Source: Patiria miniata (Eukaryota > Echinodermata > Asteroidea > Valvatida > Asterinidae). From it: DNA of 64,000 bases. The DNA lies in assembly GCF_015706575.1 (NCBI RefSeq), contig NW_024037069.1, positions 31,641,315 through 31,705,314 of the forward strand, read 5' to 3'. Positions 45,004-56,843 of this stretch are shown piece by piece. Position 1 is the first letter of the stretch, and each line of letters begins with the position of its first letter. Below the pieces are notes generated by a model, which made no database searches, was not told where the DNA came from, and was given only the letters and a program-made list of their open reading frames with translations. Made by a program: the position numbers and the translations under genes.

Positions 45004-46409
45004 TTGAATTTTTTTCACATGGAATTTTTGTTTTTTAATTGTATGTTTTCCTGATGAAGTTTAATATAACAGTTAACGTTCTCAAGTATATAATGAAAGT
45101 AAAAGCTGTCAAAAGTGTCATTCTATTTATTTAAGTTTCACAACTAAACGCTGAATTTCAAAGACGCAAGACAAAAAGGATTCAAACAACGATCAGTGGC
45201 CGGCCATCCCAACAGCTTATCTGTAAATTTTCAACACCAAAAATGCATCTTTTTACTGCATGCATACCTGTACTTTGTTTACGAGATTAATACCATACAT
45301 GTATGTTCATTATGTACGTGCACAATAGGCCCTATACATGTAATTACTGAACTAACAATGTACCGTGCCTAATGCAAGGACATACCGGTAGTAAAACATT
45401 TACAAATTTATTCGGTATTCAGGGTCAGGTTGAATATTTTTGAATTTTTGTTTTAAGTTGCTCTACCCATGCTCTTATTTGGTGTTTTTGGTTTTTTTTC
45501 TCCAAATGAATTTTCAATTCAATGTACCCGGTATGCTTTAGTCAAATTATGGAAAAAGCTCCATTTTCTCAATTTTGCTTTGTTTACACATTTATTTTGG
45601 TAGCTTATGCGCCCATACATTTTGTAACACAAAAAAGATGCATGAATTAATATGGGGCCGCAAACAATTCAATGTTTGTATCCATGACTGAACACGGGTG
45701 GATTTCTTTTGTCAGATGTCCCATCGGACTTTCTCTGTTTTTTTTTGGCTAGCAACAAATAGCAATTTTAACAAAGAAAACCTACTTTCCAGGGTAAAAC
45801 TCGGTGTGCAACTTTAATCTACATTTTGGATGATTCTCTTTTGTTTCTTAGTTTGAATTACGGTACTTTCATGTTGTTAATATCAAGCCTGACCAGATCT
45901 TAACCCTAACTCCCTTTTTGCTAGGATGTAGCCTCAATCCTGCAAAATCCTCCAATTGGCCTCATGGAAAAATAGCATACATTGTACAGCCTCAATCCTG
46001 CAAATTCTTCAATATTTCATGAATATGGTCCGTGGAGGGGTGACCACTGCCTGAATCCTGCTAAATCCTGCGGCAGTGACTGTCAATAGGCTGAGGCAGA
46101 GCAGTGACATCCTGGAGCAGTGCGGAGGATTTCAAGCATAACCCAGGCTTATATTTAGTATGCATGGCTGAGCAAAAAACAACACAAGGTCCGGCCCAAG
46201 ACCTTGACAAAGTGCATCCTATGAAATCAATAATGCACTTTTACCATGTAACCTCAACCCTCCAAATTCCTCCACTTTGGCAAAGAGGAGTTTGAAGGAT
46301 TTAGGGCATTTTAATTTGGTCCAGCCTAGGTAGTAGCTTTATGGTTCTCCATTGATGTGTACACCCAAAACAGCTTCGGACCACTTGTCTCCTTATTTTG
46401 TGTGGTTCA
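45004..46409. other. Intergenic, nothing supported
   Basis: AT-rich sequence. 'gcctcaatcctgcaaaatcc' recurs in variants between 45930 and 46270, a weak local repeat. No gene. Confidence 0.45.
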
Positions 46410-46413
46410 TTAA

Positions 46414-46924
46414 AGGTAGAGTCCATCATTTGCAGCCATCCGAAAAGTAACTGGCGAAATTATTGTTGAAAAACTAACTTGGTTGAAAGATAGTAAGGAG
46501 ACTAAACTCCCTGTGAAATTATTCTTTCTGGGAAGCTGTCATTTTGAAGTAATCAACGAAAGAAGGCATTTCCAACGGTGATTCTTAAGAAGCACCGTAG
46601 GAAAATTTAAATTAGTAGTTCGTTTTGTTATTCAGCGCAGCGCGCACAAGTATTCGAACGACGCACACGCGCGCGCGGTTGTTATAATTCGTCGGATCAG
46701 TGCGCGACGTCGCGTATGGCTGCAATTCAAAACAATTCAAAACATGATTCAGCAACTTTTGATTTGAAATTGAGATCTTAGAATGCTGTTTTTCTCGGAA
46801 TGTACAGCTGAAGCTTAGCTGAAACTTCATCAGGTTAGTTGCTCAGTATCCTTCATTAGATTTTGAACTCTTTTGTTGCTTCAAACGAAAAAAATGCACA
46901 AATTACAAATGATGGACTCTACCT
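46414..46924. mobile_element. TTAA-flanked MITE family G, copy 5 (uninterrupted)
   Basis: Ends aggtagagtccatcatttgc and caaatgatggactctacct, with exact ttaa on both sides (46410-46413 and 46925-46928). Closely similar to 42317-43014 but without the nested insert, so it serves as the empty-site reference. Confidence 0.9.
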
Positions 46925-46928
46925 TTAA

Positions 46929-48633
46929 ATTACACCGCACGAACATGTACACAGACCGTAGTGAATTTTTTTTTTTTTACAATGTATTCAACTTTCAAGA
47001 TTTATAGTATCAACATTTTTATTTTTCAGCGCTGGAATCAAGGTAACTCTACATCAATTATTTGTGTAATCATGGTAATTGCGCAGAGCAAAATAAGGCT
47101 GCACTGAATGGTTTCCTTTTAATAATCATTGCCATGGCAACTAATGACCCTGGATGCCATCAAGCCTGGACCAAATGTGCTTTGGAAAATGAAACACACA
47201 TATGACATGCATATAATCATATTTTCAGTTTTATTAATATGTGCAGGATAATTGTGCATGTCTACACGTATACGTGTTCATCATTCAATGTCGGCAAAAC
47301 GTTTCTCAAAAGGGAGGGGCACAGTTCATGACTGTAGGTTAACCAAAAGTCGGCTAAAGAAGGAGGAACTTTGGCAGGATATGCCCCCTTAGCCAGCTTG
47401 CTCCTCCCCCACCCCAGCTTCTGCCAACTTTACTCATGAATACCAGTACATCGTTTAACACAGTTTGTTGTAGGGTTTTTTTTGGGGGGGGGGGTGGTTA
47501 GTGTAAATGTCTCAGAATTTACGTATGTACAGTTACATGTAGTAGGTCTATTTCATCAATTTCCCATTTTTAAAAAAGGTCCACACTTCTTAAAAAGTCT
47601 GTTTTACAGTAATAGTCTGGGTGATATTAACAAAAATTTTACATGGTGGATAATCTAGGTGATAGGCCTATTAAAAGTCTTGGCGACATTAATTAATAGA
47701 CTAGGCGATATTAACAAAAATGTTACATGGTGAATTTAATGTTCATCAATACTGACGTTTGGCGAGGCTTCTTGATGCTATCTGAGGAAAAGTGCCTCTT
47801 CTTGCCCTAAATGAGCCTTTTTTTAAAATATCGCCTAGACTATAAGGTAATTTCACGAAATGTTCAATGAAGAGGCAAAACTAATACACTTTTATATAAA
47901 GAGTGCTTGTAACATTACTATTGTTTTTGTTCTTTCGGAAAAAGATGGAATGACTACAGTGTGAAATCCTAGAGTACAAAAAAAAACCAATTTACAAACT
48001 GCAGTTCCTTAGTATCGTGCAATATTTCTGCATAACACAGACGTTATGCGTTTCGTGACATAACAAAACCATTCTCACTATGACCTTGCCCTATTTAGAG
48101 ATGTAATCATCAACATTGTACGTACAGAAGGCTGTTGCCATGGTAATTTTTCTCTTACACACAATTATGGGGTTTTTTTTGACAAAGAGATTTTGATGGA
48201 CAGACGTATCCACGACGTGTACAGAGCCATACGCAAACAAATTCAGTCAAATTTCTGGGTTGCATGGATTGCTGATTAAAAAGGCCTATTTTGTTTTCAT
48301 CAATACATTAATATTTTTCATCTTTTGCTTAACTGTCTTATTGAATTGATCCATTTAAGCCGAATCTACTTGTGTTAGGCCTAGGCCTACTTGTCACTTT
48401 ATAAAATTTTCAAATTACAATTTTTTTTTAAATTGAAAATTAATACTTACCTTAGGTTGTTTATTGGTTGAGACTTTTTTTTTTAATATATCTTTTAAGA
48501 CGTGCAGGATTTGTAAGGATGTCAGGATTTTGAAACAGACCTTGTTTATTAGTTGTGAGACAATCAGGCTATGTTTATCTGTGGAGTAGCTTGAGTAACT
48601 CCAGCTGACATGCTCCATTCACATGTAACACTG
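46929..48633. other. Intergenic with two more X-box-like motifs
   Basis: Attgccatggcaac at 47128-47141 and gttgccatggtaat at 48134-48147. Short repeats of gatattaacaaaaatttacatggt and ctaggcgatatt occur at 47617-47740. No gene. Confidence 0.4.
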
Positions 48634-49105
48634 GAGGCATAACCTGTTCGTTAGAATGTGGTAGCAAGAGACCCTAAAAAAATCGTCTGGTGCGTTGTCG
48701 CGGAAAGCAAGACAACGAGAATGCTTTCCGCGACAACGCACCAGAGGAAAATAAAACTCACTTGCGGCGCCTGAAAGCGGTGTGGTACCCACATCGCGCG
48801 CGCAGATTTTTTTGATGTCATCACGTGATGCATACATTTACATAATTAGCGAAACAAAATGGAAGATAGCCGTTGGAACTGGCGTTTTTCAACGGACAAG
48901 CCACCGAAATCGTCAATATTTTTCACATTTTTTTTGGTGGTCTGTTTCAAGTCGATCATTAGGCTTCGTAAATGACTGCTGAATGTATGAGGTATGTAAA
49001 TGAACTCTGGGGTGGGATATTAGAGGTGAAAATGAACAATTTTTTTAGAGAGGCCATTTTTTTAGGGTCTCTTGCTACCACATTCTAACGAACAGGTTAT
49101 GCCTC
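48634..49105. mobile_element. MITE with ~50-bp inverted ends, next to the LINE
   Basis: Gaggcataacctgttcgtta…gtggtagcaagagacccta at the left and its complement ending at 49105. A second inner stem (gcgttgtcgcggaaagca) lies at 48693-48746. It ends exactly where the LINE similarity begins. Confidence 0.8.
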
Positions 49106-49925
49106 ACTAAAAGCCTGGATGAAGACTGTGGAGTGGATGTAATCTACTTGGACTATGCCAAAGCCTTTGATACAGTTCCCCACAAGAGGCTAATATCGAT
49201 ACTAAGGGCATATGGAATTGGTGGGAAGGTACTAAGGTGGGTAGAGGAATTTCTGAGAAACAGGAAGCAGCAAGTTGGAGTTAGAAGGGAATCCTCGGAA
49301 TGGGCAGATGTCATAAGTGTGGAGTTCCACAAGGGTCAGTGCTTGGACCAACTCTATTTGTTCTATATCAACGACCTCCCAGATATTGTCTCATCGACGG
49401 CTAAACTGTTTGCAGATTGAGATGACACCAAGCTATACAATGTTGTTGGAAAGGATGGCTCAGATGGCAGTCAGAAGATTCAAAAAGATCGCAAACCCTG
49501 GAAACATGGTCTCAAACATGGCTACTTTGTTTCAATGCTGCGAAATGCAAGTGCATGCACATGGGCAAGGATAACCCGAGGGTTGAATACACCTTAAATG
49601 GAGAAACCATTCAAGAAGTTGAGGAAGAGAAGGACCTTGGTGTGCACCTCACAAGTAACTGCAAACCCAGCTTGCAATGTACCAAAGCAGCAGCTACAGC
49701 GATGCAAAGTCTAAGAGTCATCAAGAGGACATTCAAGCACATTGACAAAGAAAGCTTTGGGATATTGTATAAAGCCTACATCAGACCACATCTTGAGTAC
49801 AGCGTTCAGTCATGGAGCCCCTACCTAAAGAGAGACATCATGGTTCTGAATGTCAACCAGTTCAAGAATAGATTTGACATCTGGATATGGGGTCTTACAT
49901 GTCTTAAAAGGCTTAAACCTATACT
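49106..49925 (+). mobile_element. Decayed LINE reverse-transcriptase fragment (CR1/Jockey-like)
   Basis: Frames in succession encode VDVIYLDYAKAFDTVPHKRL, RWVEEFLRNRKQQVGVRRES, LYFLYIN-like and INDLPDIVSSTAKLFAD, then GKDNPRVEYTLNGETIQEVE, EEKDLGVHL and LYKAYIRPHLEYSVQSWSPY. These are the palm and thumb of a non-LTR reverse transcriptase. The 5' half and endonuclease are absent. The frame shifts after the WADV region, a TGA interrupts the FADDT motif, and a deletion joins the WSPYLKRDI block to the terminal FKNRFD block. Confidence 0.85.
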
Positions 49926-50277
49926 ATAGGCCTAATTGATATTCCCATCAAATCTTAAGTGTACCTAAGTAAGTGTTCGTTGGTGTCACACCCAGACCAC
50001 GGTTCAAGCTACGGTTGAACCTCTGATAATCATGATAATATTATCGTAATACTCACCCGATCTCACAGTCAGCAGCTTTCCTAGCACCGTGACGCGGGGC
50101 GCCAATACATTATTGACACTAAAATTTACAAGAAATAATTGTGACACTGACATGCATGATCGATGCAGCAGTGTTTACGTAATATGCATGCAGTGGAGTA
50201 CGATTGCGCCGCCAACGGCAACAACTGGACAGGCAGTAGTTGACTTCCGACCTACTTTACACTAGCGCTAGTGAGCT

Positions 50278-50310
<33 letters not shown>

Positions 50311-50660
50311 GCAAACATTATTTTGTTCCCCGAAAAAGTGGGTCCAAAATGTTCCGCCCCAAATTCGATATGAAAAGCAAGGGGGCACTAGGATTCTTCC
50401 TGGCATCATTGCATGGTGGCTGAATCTTAATGCTGTACACAACATGGCTGCCTTTTTTTGCGACGTCACACTGAAAAAAAAAATGGTAACTGACCTTGGC
50501 TCTGTCAAAAAAAGATGCCACAATGAAAAGGGACGTACACGGCGGATCCGGGCGGGGGCCAACAGGGGCAATTTCCCCCCTCCCCCCCCCCCCCCCCATC
50601 AAAAAAAGAAAAGAAATTACCAATTACCCATTTCTTTTCTTTCTTTTTTACTCAGTGAGT
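50278..50660. repeat. Repeat with a 32-G run and poly-C end
   Basis: Runs of G (50278-50309) and C (50574-50597) bracket sequence with catggctgcctttttttgcg and ggcggatccgggcggg. Related pieces are at 53740-53945 and 60060-60200. This is probably one element family with homopolymer-rich subterminal zones. Confidence 0.55.
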
Positions 50661-52819
50661 AAAATTCCAGCAAGTTCAACATGCATGTTCTCCACTTTAT
50701 AAAAATTGAGTTTGTCAACTCGCTGGAAATTTTGTTTCAAGAAATAAAAGTGGTCATCATATCCACGTTTTGGTATGTAAAAAGTCAGCAATCGTAATGC
50801 GGAAGAAATAAACCTTTGAAGACGTGAAAACTATTGTAAGATATATCAAGTTAAACATTCAGCAAAATAGATTTGTAAACATATAGAAAATTCTTCAGGG
50901 ATCAGTGCAGAGTACCATCACTCGGTTACCTCGTATTTTTGAAGCAAAAAAGCAGTAAATGGTGGATGGAGATGAATAGCTTGCCTAGTAGAGTGATGTT
51001 TATCGAAATCCCGAGAAACAAAATTAATGGATTGATGAGTATAAGGTATTGGAAATAGACCGATACTTTGCGGGGGGAAAATACGGCGAATGTACCGCCT
51101 ATACGAATACATAATTTCAGCCAAAGTGCATGTTCATGAAACAGGTTCGGGTTTTTTTACAAGACATTTAAATCATTTGTTTATGACGGGATCGAGTTTC
51201 GAAGTTTAGAGGGTTCTTTTTTACATGCACGTATAAAGGCAAAGCGCAGACTGGAGCTGACAATCCTCTATGTTTCCAACCATATATTAAGACTCTGAGT
51301 ATGAAGACTGTATGTACATTAGCCTAGTGGTACGAGTCATCGAACACAGACCGCGGGGTCCGGGGTTCGAAACGGACCGGGTACATTTTTTGGTTTTCAA
51401 TACACGCGCTCAGTCATTTACTTTAAGAGTCTTAATTTCCCGTCGTCAAATACCAACCGACCTTAGCCCAATCAGTTAAGTCACCGGCTGGGACTGTCTG
51501 CGAAGTCCAGGTTATGCATCTACTCATAGGTACGGGGCTCTTTTGCTGTCTCGGCAGCAAGGCATAGGGTGTCGCCTCGTTTCCTCCCTTAACGGTGCTT
51601 GGCCCCCCCCCCCCGGGGTTACATGGATGGACAGGGAAGGAGGTGTGGTGGGCCGGGGAATCCGAGACCCAGGAAGAGCCCTATATGGGAGTCGGTAACC
51701 AATCGCGACCCCTGAATGCTTGGTCAACACCACATAACTTTTTGTTTTTCTTTATCCCATTGTTATTTTTTACCATTGTCGGGGTTTATAAGGTACAGTG
51801 AAAACGAAATGGTTTTCTTTAAAGATAAATTAGCCCTTAACATTTTTTTTCTAGCCGGGTTACTACAGACCCTGAATTTTTACAAGACCCTTAATTTTTA
51901 CAAGCCCGCGTGTTTTTTTTTTTTATAGAGTGTGGGTTGCTAAAGAGTGTCTTATAAACAAGAATGTTTATACATGTAGCCTAAAACATGTATCCTGAGG
52001 CACTCTTGTCAGTGTTGAAATAATCTGACCATAAACAAATATTAAAATTAGACACAAATTGATACAGGTTTGCTTGTAAATTGAATGATTCATTTTTTTT
52101 TCAAGTCCTTTCATCTTTGCAGTAGCCTAATAATTTCACTCGCCAACCGGGCGACTTAGGCTAGCGGGCCACCGCTAAAGTCGAGCCCTGAACTTATGTA
52201 AAAGCTGTAGGCCTGCATGTACTAACATTTCAGTTTAAACAGAAAATTCAAACACAACTAGAGGTCAAGGCGTTTGTGAGTTACAAACGCAGAGTGGACA
52301 CCGTTGAGGGCTTTGAACTTGATGTTCAAAAAAATTGGGTGGAAGCCGTACACAGGAGTGTGAGCCCGTGTTTCTGTGATATTTGCATGAAATCGGGCCC
52401 AAAAGTGCTTTATTTTGCAATGGAGCGCATACGCGTCATTTTGCAAAATGGCGATGGACCATAGGACTACTTTTTCGGAATGACATCCTTTGTTGGAATT
52501 TTCTTCCAAAAGTCATAAGATAAATGAACAAAAATAAAACAGAAAATATAAGATTTTGAAATAAGCTTTGATTTGGTGGGTTTCTCAAACGCACGGTACT
52601 GCACCTTGGAGAGTTGTGGGTAACAGAACCTGATTACCAGAATCTAATATTAAACATGTATATCTTTTTTTCATTTGTTACATTACGTAGAATATGGATC
52701 TAGAAGTTCTAGGTTTTTCCCCTGGTTGGGAGCCTTAAATAAGAGTCGGTTACTAACTGAAAATAAAAGAAATGTTTCGGTTGCTATTTTGAATCCTAAC
52801 ACGAAATACACGCAACTAG
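50661..52819. other. Intergenic, tRNA-like relic inside
   Basis: At 51319-51384 agcctagtggtacgagtcat (A-box) and cggggttcgaaacgg (B-box) form a tRNA-like promoter, most likely a SINE head. No exon was recognised in this stretch. Confidence 0.45.
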
Positions 52820-53250
52820 AACTGTTTTGGCGAACAACGTTACCAAAACAGCCAATTACAATGTATATGCGAACTACTTTTCGTACGTTCAACTCCCGAA
52901 ACAAACTACGCGTAGGCTTGACCGTTAAACTTGAATAGCGCCCTCAAACAACTAAAAGTAATCGCACAACTGATCGTCACTGCACACTGTACAATATTAT
53001 TAAGTAATCACAAACAATTCTTTCTAATCACAACAGCAAAGAATTCCTTTATCTATCTTTAATATCAAAATGAACACACGTAATAAAGGAGCTGTTTCGG
53101 CAAACTACGTCGCCGAAACAGCTAATTATCTGCGAACTACTTTTCGTATGTTTAACCCCCAACCAAACCTGCGTAGGCTTGACCGTTAAACTGAAATAGT
53201 GCCCTCAATTGACTGAGAGTATCCCACAAATATTCATCATTGAACAATGT
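52820..53250. repeat. Imperfect tandem duplication with hairpin heads
   Basis: Two units (about 52820-52990 and 53089-53250) share gcgaactacttttcgta, 'gcgtaggcttgaccgttaaact' and 'agtgccctcaa'. Each starts with a stem such as gctgtttcggc…gccgaaacagc. Confidence 0.7.
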
Positions 53251-53254
53251 ACTC

Positions 53255-53465
53255 GAATAAGCCTTTTCGGAGTTTCAACTGCGCATTCATAACCTGTGAC
53301 AACGCGCATTATTTGTCTCAAATGGCCTTTGACATCATCGCTCCACTGACTTTACAAAAAGGCTGTTTGTGCATTGTGGGTACTGTCAAAAGGCATTTGA
53401 GACAAACAATGTGCATTGTCACAGGTTACGAATGCGCGTAGTTGGAACTCCGAAAAGGCTTATTC
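53255..53465. mobile_element. Foldback MITE, ~80-bp arms
   Basis: Gaataagccttttcggagtt at the left and aactccgaaaaggcttattc at the right. The arms continue through acctgtgacaa and caaatggcctttgac. It adjoins the duplicated unit to its left. Confidence 0.8.
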
Positions 53466-53739
53466 CTTCCAGTCACTACAGTATACCAAGGAATTCGAAC
53501 GCACCTTATACTTTCTCTTCCATTATCGGGCGTTACACTATTGACGGCGCACTCTGTTACGTAATTTTTTAGGGCGTTCATTGTTACGCCCATTCAACTT
53601 CACTCTCGATGGAGGAACCACCCCTCTCTCAAACTATTCTTCCTTTGTTTCACTTCTTGCAATCAACAATTCGTTGCATGTCGCGCGACTGTTCAGTCCG
53701 GTACTGGTCTCGCACTAACGAATGTGTCAGGCCAAATCC

Positions 53740-53945
53740 AGGACACAGTGGGGATTTTTTTAGGGTGGGCCAAACTGTTTTCTTTTTTGTTCCCCGAAAA
53801 AAATGTGTTTTTTACTTAATGCAGTACGCTGGTGGCTGCCTTTTTGCGACGTCATCTTCAAAAAAGATATGGGTTTGGTGATTTTTTTTTGGGGGGGGGC
53901 ATGGCCCCCGTTGCCCTCCCCCCCCCCCATCCGCCATTGTATATG
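53740..53945. repeat. Member of the poly-G/poly-C repeat family
   Basis: Contains ttgttccccgaaaaa, 'ggtggctgcctttttgcgacgtcat' and G/C runs ending in 'atccgccattgtatatg', similar to 50278-50660. Confidence 0.5.
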
Positions 53946-54858
53946 TCCCTATTCACCTGTGGCATCTTGACAAAGCCAATTGGTTTTAACCGACATTTTT
54001 TCCTAATGCATGTATTCCTCTTCATAAATCTTGAGTTTTCAACTCGCTTTAAATTATGCGATCGAAGTCATTGATTCGTGTTTTACACAATTTTTGTTTC
54101 GGGAAATAAAAAAGTCACCATATTTTGGTATTAAAAAAAATCATAAGCTCTTGCGGAAGTTATTAACATATCACATCCCTGTCCAGTTTATGAACTGCGG
54201 GTTGTTCGATATTTACTCTTGGAAAAGAGTAAATGCTCTGTTCTAGTTTCAATACCGTATCTCGCTTGCAACAGACCCGAATATCGTCTAAATGCAGGTT
54301 GATCGGGTAAAGTGGTGTGTGCCATATTCGCTCTTTGTATAGCGATGTTGGAACAAAAGCGGAGAAGCCTGAATTGGCGACCTCGCGTTCACAAAAAAAT
54401 TACGTAACGGCGGGAGAAGTCCGTTGCACCCAAAAGTAAAAGTAAAAGAAAGCATGAAGTAACTTTTCCATGGTGAAGCATTGTGCATGCATTATGTGGT
54501 TTGAAAACAACGGAAACGACGCTTTGAGTCGCTCGCGCGAGACCAAAACCTCTCTGCGGTATTGTGACGTATTGTGACGACGCACCGTACGGTGAACCGG
54601 CCCGCCACCCGCCGCCCGCCGGTGGGTGCAGCTTTCGAATTTCTTTGGACAGACACTTATTAAAAGACCTTTTCGTATTCCGCAGGCAACCCCCGCGGGT
54701 GTGCACGGTTTATAGGGTAAACGACATTAAAAATGACACCCCGCGCTGTTTACATGCCTTTTTCATCAAGGCTAACTAGTTTTCGATGTGTATCTCTTGT
54801 TTTAACGAGAAAATTTACTTTTATTCCAATTTTGGGCGTCTGTGAGCAGAAAGTTGAA
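53946..54858. other. Intergenic, nothing supported
   Basis: No exon or repeat boundary recognised. Short frames overlap on both strands without family features. Confidence 0.45.
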
Positions 54859-55275
54859 AAAAAAAACAGACAGGAGCGGGGTTTGAACCTGCGACCTTCG
54901 CAAAATCGTAACGGTGCCCTGCATGGGCGTCGCCAGGATTTTTTCTAGAGGGGGGCAATTTTTTTTTTTTTTTGCCAAAAATGCTTGCATTTCTCAACAT
55001 ATTCTCGATTTATCAAATTAAGAGGGGGGCAGGGACATTCCCCCCCCAACTCATTAAATTTACACCACTTTGTCTTCGCACCTCTTTCTCTTTTCTTTTT
55101 TCTCTTTTTTTTTCTTCTTCTTCTTTTTTTTTATTTTTGGTTTTCCAGGGGGGGGGGGCAAGTGCCCCCTTGCCCTCTCCTCGCTACGCCCATGGTGTCC
55201 TGCAAACTTGGCTACCCATGGGTACCCCTATGTTGGCGGTTCCACGTTAATTGTTTCAATATCTTTGTTCGCGAA
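54859..55275 (-). mobile_element. Family B SINE split in two by a younger MITE
   Basis: The left half (54859-54921) has ggagcggggtttgaacctgc and 'cgtaacggtgccct'. The right half (55195-55275) has 'cctatgttggcggttcc' and 'caatatctttgttcg'. Together they follow the order of the SINE at 39240-39375. The gap is the MITE at 54922-55194. Confidence 0.75.
54922..55194. mobile_element. hAT-type MITE with poly-G interior
   Basis: Ends catgggcgtcgcc and gctacgcccatg. Flanks gtgccctg (54914-54921) and gtgtcctg (55195-55202) are an 8-bp duplication with one mismatch. The interior is rich in T, G and C runs. Confidence 0.8.
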
Positions 55276-55322
55276 TCACTTTATAATCTCTCACATTTAT
55301 TTCAAAAAGCAAGGATACAATA

Positions 55323-55697
55323 CAGGCGCGGTTCTATAGTGCCTCATTTTTTTGGGGGGGGGGGGGCTAGCAGGGTTTATCCAGAAATGTTTGTAGGGAG
55401 GTGTGCTGAAATGTAGACCTGTTATTTTCTCCGGACACTTAGGCCTTAGAAAATCAATAGGGGGAGGGGGAAGGGAAGGGGGGGGGGCTGCGTACCATGG
55501 TTTCAATGGGGAGCGCTGATAAAATCCTGTGCACACTATAATAACCAATAGTGTACAAATGCCCTTATTTATTTAGGGGGAGACCGTACGCATGTGACGT
55601 CACCTAACATTTTGCTACTGCCATTTTATTTTTTTATGGAATTTTTTTAAGGGGGGCTAGAGAAAATTTTAAAGCCCCCCCAGTAGAACCGCGCCTG
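55323..55697. mobile_element. hAT-type MITE with exact 8-bp duplication
   Basis: Ends caggcgcggttcta and tagaaccgcgcctg, flanked by atacaata (55315-55322) and atacaata (55698-55705). The interior has G and C runs. Confidence 0.9.
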
Positions 55698-55792
55698 ATA
55701 CAATAAGATAAATGTTCCATATCAGGCCACTTTTTTCTGTGACAAAAGGTGAATGAAAAACAATTCTTTAATGAATATCAATCCACATGGAA

Positions 55793-55945
55793 TTAATCCA
55801 TTGGACATTGAATCAACTCAAACCGAAGTACTGTGTTTGTGAAGGAGCGAGTAGGGTGAATGCGCACAGTAGACGACATGATAGCCTGGTTGAAGTAGTT
55901 AGTGTATGGGGTAGAAGCAGAGATGACATCCCCGCCATCAAACAA
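55793..55945 (-). CDS. Discoidin (F5/8 type C) domain C-terminal exon
   Basis: After an acceptor (ttttcttttcag) the exon encodes 50 residues and a stop: LFDGGDVISASTPYTNYFNQ, then VRIHPTRSFTNTVLRFEL and IQCPMD. The VR-I-HPT…LR-EL…C pattern is the typical last strand block of F5/8 C domains, which bind lipids or sugars outside cells. The first two thirds of the domain were not found in the 900 bases upstream. The reading phase (0) does not join the exon at 56844-57005 (phase 1), so at least one exon is missing or unseen. It could be the last exon of the minus-strand gene starting at 57847, or a stranded relic. Confidence 0.65.
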   Translation of the reverse strand: MFDGGDVISASTPYTNYFNQAIMSSTVRIHPTRSFTNTVLRFELIQCPMD

Positions 55946-56843
55946 CTGAAAAGAAAAGATAACAGATAAGAAGGAAACGATAAGTAAAACTAGATGTTTT
56001 TAAAAAACGACATTTTTCTTTCAAAACATCCTCACAAATACTGAAGTAAGTAGTTTTATGTAAATCTGAAGGTTCAGTTTACTTTTAATTATGGCTTCAC
56101 CGTTGGCAGTGGGATTGTTCTTAATCAAGTCGCTCGTGTGGTGTAAAGTTTTTTTCGGGGGTGGTTACGAAATTACTTTTTTGACGACACCAATCTCATT
56201 TCGTCAAAACCCCAGCTCTGTCAAAAAACTCATACAGATTCCTAAAAAATAAGTCGAACCCCCCCCCCCCGCTGTGACACCCCCCCAAAATATACTGGTA
56301 TTATGTCCGCCTGTTCAAAATACGGTACACCATTCTGAGTCTATAGTGTTAATAATCGTCGAATTTGAACAGCGCCCCTATTGACCAGCCCCCTCCCCCC
56401 AGTTTTTGATTTTACGGAGGCGAAGAGTCCGGAGAAAACCTGTGTACATTTCAGAGTTGCTGATGAAACCCCCCCCCCCCCGAGAAAATTCCTGGATCCG
56501 CCCCTGGAGTTTGTAGTACTATTAATTAATTCGTGATGTCCCTGAGGTGAAAACAGAGAAATTGCCTAATTAAAGTTTTGGGGTTATATATATTTTTGAT
56601 TTTTGTTTTTACGATTCGTACAAAAAACACATTCAGAGGTAACATTACCACCTGAAATTGTGCAGCATATTCAAGAAATGTTTGGATTTACAAATTTAGA
56701 AGAAAAAAAAAGGATCATAAAGTCGAATATTAATCGGCCCAACATAATTGTTATTTTGACAAACCTCCCCTTCGAGCTCTGCCCAAAAGTGTCTGGTTTG
56801 ACCGATATTTGGCCTTCTGTGGCAGATATTCACTTCGACTTAC
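55946..56843. other. Gap between the two minus-strand exons
   Basis: Contains several C and G runs (56258-56290, 56390-56400 and 56468-56482) and 'ctggatccgcccctgg', again the homopolymer repeat family. No discoidin N-terminal exon could be recognised. This space is where it would be expected if the gene is intact. Confidence 0.45.

Noticed and set aside
50240-50662. Open frames on both strands with poly-Gly or poly-Pro
   Set aside because: Produced by G and C runs in a repeat.
51319-51384. tRNA gene-like sequence
   Set aside because: Promoter boxes only; acceptor stem pairing is poor.
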